This document shows, in pieces, positions 44,701-51,556 of a stretch of 64,000 nucleotides of DNA (position 1 is the stretch's first letter; each line of letters begins with the position of its first letter). The stretch lies in assembly GCA_001263235.1 (NCBI GenBank), contig LGRD01000004.1, positions 124,001-188,000 of the forward strand, given 5' to 3'. The translations under genes were made by a program, and so were the position numbers. The stretch is from Methylibium sp. NZG. GTDB lineage: Bacteria; Pseudomonadota; Gammaproteobacteria; Burkholderiales; Burkholderiaceae_C. The notes beneath the pieces are model-generated. The model saw nothing but the letters and a program-made list of their open reading frames with translations, searched no databases and was not told the origin of the DNA.

Positions 44701-45347
44701 ACCTCGGGCACCGGGTATAGGCTGCGCTGGCTGTCGGGGTCGAAGGTGCGGATCGAATCGACCTCGTCGCCGAATAAATCCACCCGGTACGGCACCGCCG
44801 AGCCCATCGGGAATAGGTCGATCAGCCCGCCTCGCACGGCGTACTCGCCGGGCGACACCACCTGGCTCACGTGTGTGTAGCCGGCGAGCGTCAGCTGCGA
44901 CTTCAGCGCCGCCTCGTTGAGCTTTTCCTTCTGTTTGAAGTGGAAGGTGTAGGCCGCCAGGAAGCTCGGCGGCGCCAGCCGCACGAGTGCGGTGGAAGCG
45001 GGCAACAGCACCACGTCCACGTCGCTTTCTTTGTCGGTGCGGTTGCCGTGTTGCAACAAGCGCCACAGCGTGGCCAGCCGCTCGGAGATCAGGTCCTGGT
45101 GCGGCGAGAAGGTGTCGTAGGGCAGCGTCTCCCAATCTGGGAACACTGCCACGCGCAGGCCCGGCGCGAAGAAGGGCAGTTCAGCCTCCAGCCGCTGGGT
45201 GTCGGCGGGCTCGGCAGTGATGATCGCGGTGAGCCTCTTCTGCGTCGCCTGCGTCTGCGCAAAGCGCGCCAGCAGCAAGGCGTCGGCCGAGCCGACAGGG
45301 CGGGGAAGGGTGAAACGCTTTCCGGGATCGAGGCTGGGTAGTTGCAT
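41754..45347 (-). CDS. mfd: Transcription-repair coupling factor
   Basis: The protein has 1197 residues. In order: UvrB-homology domains (1-350), the RNA-polymerase-interacting domain (GDPVVHINHGIGRYVGL), the SF2 translocase with Walker A GDVGFGKTE and the DEEH box (LLVIDEEHRFG), the TRG motif region, and a C-terminal UvrA-binding inhibitory domain (about 1040-1197). It removes stalled RNA polymerase at lesions and recruits UvrA. A 113-bp palindromic repeat (44187-44299) is inserted in frame, adding about 38 Pro/Glu/Gly-rich residues (350-387) in the linker after the UvrB-like module. The frame is otherwise intact, so function is probably kept. It is divergent from ispD. Confidence 0.95.
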   Translation of the reverse strand: MQLPSLDPGKRFTLPRPVGSADALLLARFAQTQATQKRLTAIITAEPADTQRLEAELPFFAPGLRVAVFPDWETLPYDTFSPHQDLISERLATLWRLLQHGNRTDKESDVDVVLLPASTALVRLAPPSFLAAYTFHFKQKEKLNEAALKSQLTLAGYTHVSQVVSPGEYAVRGGLIDLFPMGSAVPYRVDLFGDEVDSIRTFDPDSQRSLYPVPEVRLLPGREFPMDEDARAAFRARWREKMEGDPTKVRLYKDVGTGIATAGIEYYLPLFFDATATIFDYLGKHATLALHGNLDEALRKFWIDTRERHRFLQHDRERPILVPEELFLKPEEFFGLAREHALLSVRGGGGPHPSPLPEGEGVNVPPLPVGAEVNVPPLPLGEGWGEGCAWAQPLPDLSVERGAPEPLKKLQIHVGTSKDRVLIVAESEGRRESLLELLRDSRIEPPTVASLAEFEASDERFAIAVAPLAEGFRWVEPGIQFVTETELFATSPTARRKRKQEQVSDVNALIKDLSELKVGDPVVHINHGIGRYVGLRSIDLSGDGSDGGASEFLHLEYADKATLYVPVAQLHLIARYTGVSAEEAPLHRLGSGQWEKAKRKAAEQVRDTAAELLALYSSRAAREGYAFRFSPHDYEAFATSFGFEETPDQKAAIHAVIQDMVSPRPMDRLICGDVGFGKTEVALRAAFVAVTGGKQVAILAPTTLLAEQHFQNITDRFGQWPVKVAELSRFRSPKEIKAALQGIEDGTIDIVVGTHKLISQSVKFKRLGLLVIDEEHRFGVRHKEAIKAMRAEVDVLTLTATPIPRTLGMALEGLRDLSVIATAPQRRLAIKTFVRTETSGTIREAVLRELKRGGQVYFLHNEVETIKARRDKLAELLPEARIAIAHGQMPERELEHVMRDFVAQRHNLLLCSTIIETGIDVPTANTIVMSRADKFGLAQLHQLRGRVGRSHHQAYAYLLVPDVEGLTKQAAMRLEAIQQMEELGSGFYLAMHDLEIRGAGEVLGENQSGNMLEVGFQLYNEMLGEAVRSLKAGREPDLLSPLSATTEINLHAPALLPTDYCGDVHTRLNLYKRLATAAKPEQIDAMLEEITDRFGKLPPQGQTLFDVHRLRVLAKPYGVMKIDAAPKLMVISFRPNPPVDALKIIELVQKNRHIKLAGNDKLRIEREIAEPKDRAQLVRDVLRGLGSPKQSEASSVS
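44187..44299. repeat. Palindromic repeat inserted in the mfd coding sequence
   Basis: Two 34-bp arms (44187-44220 and 44266-44299) are inverted copies with one mismatch; the 45-bp centre holds the 12-bp direct repeat GGCACATTCACT at 44221-44232 and 44254-44265. Read on the minus strand the element encodes PHPSPLPEGEG and PLPLGEGWGEG, the translation typical of a palindromic repeat family common in proteobacterial intergenic DNA. Here it lies inside a gene without breaking the frame. Confidence 0.85.
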
Positions 45348-45463
45348 GCGGGCGCGCAGAGGCTGAGAGCGAAACTGAAAACGAAAAATCGGACTGGAAT
45401 CAGAGCGACAAAAGCAAATCGCCCCGCGAGGCAGTCCCCCGGGGCGATCGAATGCGAGGATTA

Positions 45464-45469
45464 TAGAAT
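45464..45469 (+). promoter_or_regulatory. Predicted -10 box of ispD
   Basis: TAGAAT lies ten bases before the ispD ATG at 45480, so the message would start only a few bases before the start codon. No Shine-Dalgarno sequence is present between them. This matches the pattern seen at dnaX. Confidence 0.4.
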
Positions 45470-45479
45470 TCGCGCCTCA

Positions 45480-46223
45480 ATGACCGCTGCCCATTCCCCC
45501 GATGTTTCGCCCGCCCTGTACGCACTGGTGCCGTGCGCCGGCACCGGAGAACGGGCCGGCGCTGACGGGCCCAAGCAGTACGCGCCGATCGGCGGCCGCA
45601 GCATGGTGGCGCACACGCTGAGCGCCCTGTCGCGGGTGCAGCGGCTTAGCGCCACGCTGGTGGTGTTGAGTCCCGACGACACCGAATTCGAGCGCCATGC
45701 CGCCGGGTTCACCGGCCGCGTGGCCCGCTGCGGCGGCGCCACGCGTGCGCAGTCGGTCGCCAACGGCCTGGATGAATTGCTCACGCACGGCGCACAACCC
45801 ATCGACTGGGTGCTGGTGCACGACGCCGCACGGTGCCTCGTGCGGCCCGAGTGGATCGACGCGCTGATCGACGCCTGCCTGGGCGACGCCGTCGGCGGCC
45901 TGCTGGCCCTGCCGGTGGCCGATACGCTGAAGCAGGCGTCGAACGGGCGCGTGGCGTGCACGATAGACCGGCAAGGCAAGTGGGCCGCGCAGACGCCGCA
46001 GATGTTTCGGCTGCAGACGCTGCGCAAGGCGATTGCAGAGGCCGGCCCGGGGGTGACCGACGAGTCGAGCGCGATCGAGGCCCTCGGCCTCGCGCCGTTG
46101 CTGGTGCGCGGCGACGCCGGCAACTTCAAGGTCACCTGGCCGCAGGACTTTGCGCTCGCAACGGCACAACTTGAAAGGCAGGCGCAACTGGACGCAGCAG
46201 CACCGTTGGAAAGCGCCCCATGA
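45480..46223 (+). CDS. ispD: 2-C-methyl-D-erythritol 4-phosphate cytidylyltransferase
   Basis: The protein has 247 residues from the ATG at 45480. The CTP-binding loop [22 protein letters not shown], the DDTEFER-type segment and [19 protein letters not shown] are the IspD signatures, and [11 protein letters not shown] is the conserved late motif. It makes CDP-methylerythritol in the MEP isoprenoid pathway. The stop overlaps the ispF start by 4 bp. It is divergent from mfd. Confidence 0.95.
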   Translation: MTAAHSPDVSPALYALVPCAGTGERAGADGPKQYAPIGGRSMVAHTLSALSRVQRLSATLVVLSPDDTEFERHAAGFTGRVARCGGATRAQSVANGLDELLTHGAQPIDWVLVHDAARCLVRPEWIDALIDACLGDAVGGLLALPVADTLKQASNGRVACTIDRQGKWAAQTPQMFRLQTLRKAIAEAGPGVTDESSAIEALGLAPLLVRGDAGNFKVTWPQDFALATAQLERQAQLDAAAPLESAP

Positions 46224-46711
46224 CGACGCCCCCATTCCGCACAGGCGAAGGCTGGGACACGCATGCGCTGGTTGCCGGCCGGCCGCTGGTGCTGGGCGGC
46301 GTGACGATCCCGCACACGCATGGTTTGCTCGGCCACTCCGATGCCGACGCGCTGTGCCACGCCATCACCGACGCGCTGCTCGGTGCCGCGGCGCTGGGCG
46401 ACATCGGCCGCCACTTCCCCGACACCGATGCGCAGTTCGCCGGCGCCGACTCGCTCGTGCTGCTGGCCGAGGCAATGCGCCGCGTGCGCGCCGCGGGTTG
46501 GGCGCTGGGCAATGTCGACAGCACCATCGTCGCGCAGGCGCCAAGGATGGCGCCGCACATCCCGGCGATGGTTCAGCGGCTCGCGCACGCGCTGGGCGTG
46601 GCGCCGGGCCAGGTCAACGTCAAGGCCAAGACGGCCGAGAAGATGGGGCCGGTGGGGTTGGGCCAGGCGATCGAGGCGCGGGCGGTGTGCCTGCTGGTGC
46701 GGGCCGGCTGA
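46220..46711 (+). CDS. ispF: 2-C-methyl-D-erythritol 2,4-cyclodiphosphate synthase
   Basis: The protein has 163 residues. The metal ligands are in GEGWDTHAL (Asp and His), and [22 protein letters not shown] gives the conserved HSD and H residues. [11 protein letters not shown] and AKTAEKMG complete the family pattern. It forms the cyclic diphosphate in the MEP pathway as a trimer. It is translationally coupled to ispD and convergent with the histidine kinase gene, with only four bases between the stops. Confidence 0.96.
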   Translation: MTTPPFRTGEGWDTHALVAGRPLVLGGVTIPHTHGLLGHSDADALCHAITDALLGAAALGDIGRHFPDTDAQFAGADSLVLLAEAMRRVRAAGWALGNVDSTIVAQAPRMAPHIPAMVQRLAHALGVAPGQVNVKAKTAEKMGPVGLGQAIEARAVCLLVRAG

Positions 46712-46715
46712 GTCG

Positions 46716-48047
46716 TCAGGTCGGCGCGCGTCGCAGCCGAAGGTGAATCAGCAGGCCGCCATCGTTGGCGTTGGTCAACTCGAACGCACCGCCCATGCGC
46801 TGGATCGACTTCTCGACGATCGCCAAGCCCAGGCCGGCACCCGTGGCCGCTGTGCGTGCAGCGTCGCCGCGAAAAAATGGGGTGGTCAGCTGGCCGAGCT
46901 TTTCCGGGTCCACGCCCGAGCCGAAGTCGCGCACGCTCAAGATCACCCAGCGGCCGGTGCGCGCGTAAGTGACCTGCACGCGCGTGATGCCGGTGTCTTC
47001 GGAGCGGCCGTAGCGGCGCGCGTTCTCGAACAGGTTCTGCAGCACGCGGCCGAGCTCGATCGGGTCGGCCAGCACCTTGATGTCCGGCGCCACACGAATC
47101 TGGATGCGGATCTCGCTCGGGTCGCGGAAGGCCGCCGCCTCGCGCTCCACCAGGTCGCTCAAGCGCACCGGCACCATCTTCACGTCGCCCGGGCGGGCGT
47201 AGTCCATGAACTTGTCGATGATCGCGTCGAGCTGCTCGATGTCCTGCGCCATGTTGCTCTTGGCTTCTTCGTCGTGCACGCTCATCTCGGCTTCCAGCCG
47301 CAGGCGGGCCAGCGGCGTGCGCAGGTCGTGCGAGATGCCGGCCAGCATCACCGCACGGTCGGCTTCCACCTTGGCGAGCTCACGCGCCATTCGGTTGAAG
47401 CCCATGTTGACGGCGCGCACCTCGCTGGTCAGCGTGGTCTCGTCCAGATGCGACTCGAATTCGCCTTCGCGGATGCGGCTCGCCGCGAACGACAAGTCGC
47501 GCAGCGGCTGGTTGATGAGCCGCGCGATCGTGGCCGAGCCGAGGATCGTCGCCAGCAGCGCGATGCCGACCCACACCGACAGCGTGCTGATCGCCATCGG
47601 CCCGACGCTGCCGCGGTCGGTCTGCAGCCAGTACGGGTCTTTCTCGATCGAAAAACCCACCCACAGCCCCGGCACGCCGTTGACCGAACTCGCCACCAGC
47701 GTGTCGGGCCCGAGCTGCGAGCGCAAGCCCGAGCCGATTGCCTTGGAGAAGCGGTCGACTTCGTACGGCACCCACTTGTCCTGCGGCTCGCGCGGCGCGA
47801 GCTTGACGGACGCCTGGTTCGACATGCTCTTGATCAGCGCCACGCGGTTGATGCCGTCGCTGCTGCGCAAGGCCGAGCGCGCCAGGTTCACCAGGCTCGC
47901 AATCTGCTGCGCCGCCTGCACCGCACGCGGTTCGAACTCGAGCGCGCGAAAGGTCTGCGTCCACGCAAACACGCCGCCTGCCAGCAACAAAGCCAGCAGC
48001 ACGAAGGTGCGCCAGAACAGGCTCAGCGCGAGCAGCTTCTTCGACAT
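46716..48047 (-). CDS. EnvZ-like sensor histidine kinase
   Basis: The protein has 443 residues. TM1 is at about 11-29 and TM2 at about 152-172, framing a periplasmic sensor of about 120 residues. A HAMP domain follows (LINQPLRDLSFAASRI), then the phospho-acceptor His240 in GISHDLRTPLARL and the HATPase_c domain with an N-box (LFENARRYGR), G1 (VRDFGSGVD) and G2 (GAGLGLAIVEKSI). It belongs to the OmpR-partner class (RisS-like in Bordetella/Burkholderia). Its gene is 114 bp downstream of the response-regulator gene on the same strand, so both are one operon. Confidence 0.9.
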   Translation of the reverse strand: MSKKLLALSLFWRTFVLLALLLAGGVFAWTQTFRALEFEPRAVQAAQQIASLVNLARSALRSSDGINRVALIKSMSNQASVKLAPREPQDKWVPYEVDRFSKAIGSGLRSQLGPDTLVASSVNGVPGLWVGFSIEKDPYWLQTDRGSVGPMAISTLSVWVGIALLATILGSATIARLINQPLRDLSFAASRIREGEFESHLDETTLTSEVRAVNMGFNRMARELAKVEADRAVMLAGISHDLRTPLARLRLEAEMSVHDEEAKSNMAQDIEQLDAIIDKFMDYARPGDVKMVPVRLSDLVEREAAAFRDPSEIRIQIRVAPDIKVLADPIELGRVLQNLFENARRYGRSEDTGITRVQVTYARTGRWVILSVRDFGSGVDPEKLGQLTTPFFRGDAARTAATGAGLGLAIVEKSIQRMGGAFELTNANDGGLLIHLRLRRAPT

Positions 48048-48161
48048 CGGGTGGGCGCGGCGGAAGGGTGGGCTTGGGCGCGGATGGGCATCAGTCCGCG
48101 GGCCGGCGAATGATCACACGCCGGCAATCCGTCGCTAACCGGTGAATTCAGGCGTATCGGC

Positions 48162-48899
48162 TCAGGCCGCGCCGTCCGGCACGAACACGTAGCCCACGCC
48201 CCACACCGTCTGGATGTAGCGCGGCTGGGTCGGGTCGGGCTCGATCATCTTGCGCAGGCGCGAGATCTGCACGTCCAGGCTGCGGTCGAAGGGCTCGAAC
48301 TCGCGGCCACGCGCCAGCTGCGCGAGCTTGTCGCGCGACAGCGGCTGGCGTGGGTGGCGCACCAGCGCCTTCAACATCGAGAACTCGCCGGTCGTCAGCG
48401 CAATCTGCTCGCCGTCCTTCGACAAGCGGCGCAGCGTCAGGTCGAACTCGAACGGCCCGAAGGTCACGTTCTGAGCGTCTTTGGCCGGGGCGCCGGGCGC
48501 CTCCAGCGTTGGGCGGCGGCGCAGCACGGCGTGGATGCGCGCCAGCAGTTCGCGCGGGTTGAAGGGCTTGGGCAGGTAGTCGTCGGCGCCGACCTCCAGG
48601 CCGACGATGCGGTCCACGTCTTCGACCTTGGCGGTCAGCATGATGATCGGCGTCAGGTCGTTGCCGGCGCGCAGGCGGCGGCAGATCGACAGGCCGTCCT
48701 CGCCGGGCAACATCAGGTCGAGCACGATCAGGTTGACGGTCTCGCGCGTCAGCACGCGGTTCAGCGCCTTGGCGTCTTCGGCCAGCAGGACCTCGAAGCC
48801 TTCCTGCGTGAGGTAGCGGCGCAGCAGGTCGCGGATGCGGGCGTCGTCGTCGACGACCACGATCCGGTCCGCACGCGGGTTGGTGGCGGTGTTCATCAT
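48162..48899 (-). CDS. OmpR-like response regulator
   Basis: The protein has 245 residues. The receiver domain has the acidic pocket VVDDDARIR, phospho-acceptor Asp61 in VLDLMLPGEDG, and the conserved lysine in YLPKPFNPREL. The winged-helix DNA-binding domain follows (LTTGEFSMLKALVRHPRQPL, then RSLDVQISRLRKMIE). It is the partner of the downstream kinase; similar pairs (RisA/RisS, EnvZ/OmpR) control envelope and osmotic genes. Three copies of a TGTTACAA site lie in its upstream region. Confidence 0.92.
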   Translation of the reverse strand: MMNTATNPRADRIVVVDDDARIRDLLRRYLTQEGFEVLLAEDAKALNRVLTRETVNLIVLDLMLPGEDGLSICRRLRAGNDLTPIIMLTAKVEDVDRIVGLEVGADDYLPKPFNPRELLARIHAVLRRRPTLEAPGAPAKDAQNVTFGPFEFDLTLRRLSKDGEQIALTTGEFSMLKALVRHPRQPLSRDKLAQLARGREFEPFDRSLDVQISRLRKMIEPDPTQPRYIQTVWGVGYVFVPDGAA

Positions 48900-48911
48900 C
48901 GGGCTCCAAAT

Positions 48912-49021
48912 TTGTAACAGGCGAGATTTTGCGCAGGTTTGCCAGGGGGATTCGGGCCGCCTGACCGGCTGTTACAACTCTTGCCATGCCCTTTTTCACT
49001 CTGGCAGGGCGGCTGTTACAA
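48912..49021. promoter_or_regulatory. Cluster of three GSCTGTTACAA sites between the regulator and the SIMPL gene
   Basis: GGCTGTTACAA occurs at 48967-48977 and 49011-49021 in direct orientation, 44 bp apart (about four helical turns), and GCCTGTTACAA occurs on the opposite strand at 48912-48922. The GTTACA core matches the half-site of OmpR-family regulators. The position upstream of both divergent genes suggests autoregulation and control of the SIMPL gene. Confidence 0.5.
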
Positions 49022-49114
49022 ATGCGCTCGACCACTGTGGCGCCTGCGGTTGTGGACAATGCGACGCCCCCCGACTTGCTTGCCTGCCTGCACCCAACCG
49101 ACGACGGACACCCC

Positions 49115-49822
49115 ATGAACACATCGCTTTTCTCGGCCCTGGTGGCCGCCGGCCTCGCGGCCCCGATTGCCACCGTGCTGGCTGCTGAGACGCCGCCGCC
49201 GCAGGGCGTCGTCAACCTCACCGCCAGCGCCAGCATCGAGGTCACCAAGGATTTGCTGACCGTCAGCTTCACCACCACCCGCGAGGGGCAGGACGCGACG
49301 GCGGTGCAGTCGCAACTGAAGCAGGCGCTCGACGCCGCGCTGGCAGAGGCGAAGAAGGTCGCCAAGCCGGGCCTGCTCGACGTGCAGACGGGCAACTTTG
49401 CGCTCTACCCGCGCTACGCGCCGAAGGGCGGCATCAACGGCTGGCAGGGCAGCGCCGAGTTGATCGTCGAAGGGCGCGACATGCAAGCCATCGGCCAGTT
49501 GACCGGCCGCATCACCACGCTGACGATCGGCCGCGTGGCCTACGGCCTGTCGCGCTCGCTGCGCGAAAAGACCGAGGCCGATGCCAGCGCGCAGGCGATC
49601 GCAAGCTACCGCGCCAAGGCGGCGGACTACGCCAAGCAGTTCGGCTACGCCGGCTACACGCTGCGCGAGGTGAACGTGTCGTCCGACCAGCCGGTGGGCT
49701 TCGTGAACGCGCCGATGATGCGCAGCCGGGCCATGTCGGCCTCGGCTGAAGAGGCGCTGCCGGTCGAGGCCGGCAAGGGCGTGGTGACGGTGACGGTCAA
49801 CGGTTCGGTGCAGATGAAATAG
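49115..49822 (+). CDS. SIMPL-domain (DUF541) periplasmic protein
   Basis: The protein has 235 residues from the ATG at 49115. A signal peptide (about 1-24, ending LAAE) precedes the SIMPL domain: VVNLTASASIEVTKDLLTV, then QSQLKQALDAALAEAKK and the late segment KGVVTVTVNGSVQMK. SIMPL proteins lie in the periplasm or envelope and are linked to oxidative stress defence in some bacteria; the biochemical activity is not known. It is divergent from the response regulator and convergent with the dehydrogenase (no gap). Confidence 0.88.
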   Translation: MNTSLFSALVAAGLAAPIATVLAAETPPPQGVVNLTASASIEVTKDLLTVSFTTTREGQDATAVQSQLKQALDAALAEAKKVAKPGLLDVQTGNFALYPRYAPKGGINGWQGSAELIVEGRDMQAIGQLTGRITTLTIGRVAYGLSRSLREKTEADASAQAIASYRAKAADYAKQFGYAGYTLREVNVSSDQPVGFVNAPMMRSRAMSASAEEALPVEAGKGVVTVTVNGSVQMK

Positions 49823-50593
49823 TCACTGCGCGGTCCAGCCCCCATCCACCGCCCAGGCCTGGCCGCGCACGTTGTCGGCCGCCGACGAGCACAGAAACAC
49901 CGCCAGCTCGCCCAATTGCTGCGGCGTCGTGAACTGCAGCGACGGCTGCTTCTCTGCCAGCAGGCCGATGTTGGCTTGCTGCACAGAGATGCCTTCCTTC
50001 GCGGCGCGCGCGTCGATCTGCTTTTGCACCAGCGGCGTCAGCACCCAGCCGGGGCAGATGGCGTTGACGGTGATGCCGGTGGTGGCCGTCTCCAGCGCGA
50101 TCGACTTGGTGAATCCGACGATGCCGTGCTTGGCCGCCACGTAAGCCGACTTCTGCGCCGACGCCACCAGCCCGTGCGCCGAAGCGATGTTGATGATGCG
50201 GCCCCAGTTCTGCTTTCGCATCGCCGGCACCGCCAGCCGCGTGGTGTGGAAGGCCGACGACAGGTTGATGGCGATGATCGCGTCCCACTTCTCCACGGGG
50301 AAATCCTCGACCGGCGCGACATGCTGAATGCCGGCGTTGTTGACCAGGATGTCCACGCCGCCGAAGTCGCTCACGGCGTAGGCCATCATCGCCTCGATCT
50401 GCGTCGGCACGCTCATGTCGGCGCCGTGGTAGCCGGCCTTCACGCCGAGTGCGGCGATCTCGGCGCGCGCCTGTTCGTGTTCCCCGAAGCCATTGAGGAT
50501 CACGTTGGCGCCCTGCGCTGCGAGGCACCGCGCCACGCCGAGGCCGATGCCGCTGGTGGAGCCGGTGACGAGGGCGGTCTTTCCTTTGATCAT
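49823..50593 (-). CDS. Short-chain dehydrogenase, 3-hydroxybutyrate dehydrogenase-like
   Basis: The protein has 256 residues from the ATG at 50593. The Rossmann glycine motif is TGSTSGIGLGVA, and the catalytic triad region has NIASAHG (Ser) and the YVAAKHG Tyr-Lys pair. ISVQQANIGLLAEKQPS and EKQPSLQFTTP are typical of D-3-hydroxybutyrate dehydrogenase (BdhA), which links polyhydroxybutyrate breakdown to acetoacetate. The assignment is likely but other SDRs cannot be excluded. The stop abuts the SIMPL gene's stop. Confidence 0.82.
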   Translation of the reverse strand: MIKGKTALVTGSTSGIGLGVARCLAAQGANVILNGFGEHEQARAEIAALGVKAGYHGADMSVPTQIEAMMAYAVSDFGGVDILVNNAGIQHVAPVEDFPVEKWDAIIAINLSSAFHTTRLAVPAMRKQNWGRIINIASAHGLVASAQKSAYVAAKHGIVGFTKSIALETATTGITVNAICPGWVLTPLVQKQIDARAAKEGISVQQANIGLLAEKQPSLQFTTPQQLGELAVFLCSSAADNVRGQAWAVDGGWTAQ

Positions 50594-50689
50594 GAGGTTC
50601 TCCGGGTGGATGCTGTGGCGTTGCGCGAGGTTCGCGCGGGTTGCGCGGGTTGGGCTTAGCATCGATTATCAAAGACGACGCATGACGCC

Positions 50690-51556
50690 ATGACCGAACC
50701 CCGCCTCAAGCATGTTCAATGCCTGGACACCCGCGGCCTGCACCGCATGGCGTACTGGGAGTGGGGCGACCCAGCGAATGCCCGCGTGCTGGTGTGCGTG
50801 CATGGCTTGAGCCGCCAAGGGCGCGACTTCGACACGCTGGCGCAGGCCATGAGCGACCACTACCGCGTGGTCTGCCCCGACGTGGCCGGCCGCGGCCAGT
50901 CCGACTGGCTGGCCGACCCGATGGGCTACCAGATCCCCGCCTACGTCGCCGACATGGTGACGCTGCTGGCGCGGCTCGACGCGAGCGAAGTGCACTGGGT
51001 CGGCACCTCGATGGGCGGGTTGATCGGCATGGGGCTGGCGTCGCTGCCGCAATCGCCCGTCCGCCGCCTGGTGCTCAATGATGTGGGGCCGACGATCCAG
51101 GCCGACGCGATCGCACGCATCGGCACCTACCTGGGCTTGCCCGTGCGCTGGAGCAGCCTGGAAGAAGCAGCCGACTACATGCTGAGCATCTCCCAGGGCT
51201 TCGGCCCGCACACACGCGAGCAGTGGCTGGCGCTGACGCGGCCGATGCTCAAGACAGACGGCGCCGGCTTCACGCCGCACTACGACCCAGCGATCGCCGT
51301 GCCCTTCAAGGCGATCACGCCAGAGTTCGCCGCCGCGGGCCAGGCAGCGCTGTGGCGCAGCTATGACGCGGTGACGTGCCCGACGCTGCTGCTGCGCGGC
51401 GCCGACTCCGACCTGCTGACGCGCGAGACCGCGCAAGACATGACCCGCCGCGGCCCGATGGCGCGTCTGCACGAGTTTGCCGGCGTCGGCCACGCGCCGA
51501 TGCTGGTGGTGGCCGAGCAGGTGGCCGTCGCCCGGGAGTTCCTGCTGGGGCCATGA
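50690..51556 (+). CDS. Alpha/beta hydrolase
   Basis: The protein has 288 residues. Oxyanion segment VCVHGLSRQGRDF, nucleophile elbow HWVGTSMGGLIGM, and a late histidine in FAGVGHAPMLV form a complete catalytic set. YRVVCPDVAGRGQSDWL is typical of the meta-cleavage-product and haloalkane-like branch. Substrate is unknown. The stop overlaps the relA start by 4 bp, so the genes are translationally coupled. Confidence 0.85.
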   Translation: MTEPRLKHVQCLDTRGLHRMAYWEWGDPANARVLVCVHGLSRQGRDFDTLAQAMSDHYRVVCPDVAGRGQSDWLADPMGYQIPAYVADMVTLLARLDASEVHWVGTSMGGLIGMGLASLPQSPVRRLVLNDVGPTIQADAIARIGTYLGLPVRWSSLEEAADYMLSISQGFGPHTREQWLALTRPMLKTDGAGFTPHYDPAIAVPFKAITPEFAAAGQAALWRSYDAVTCPTLLLRGADSDLLTRETAQDMTRRGPMARLHEFAGVGHAPMLVVAEQVAVAREFLLGP

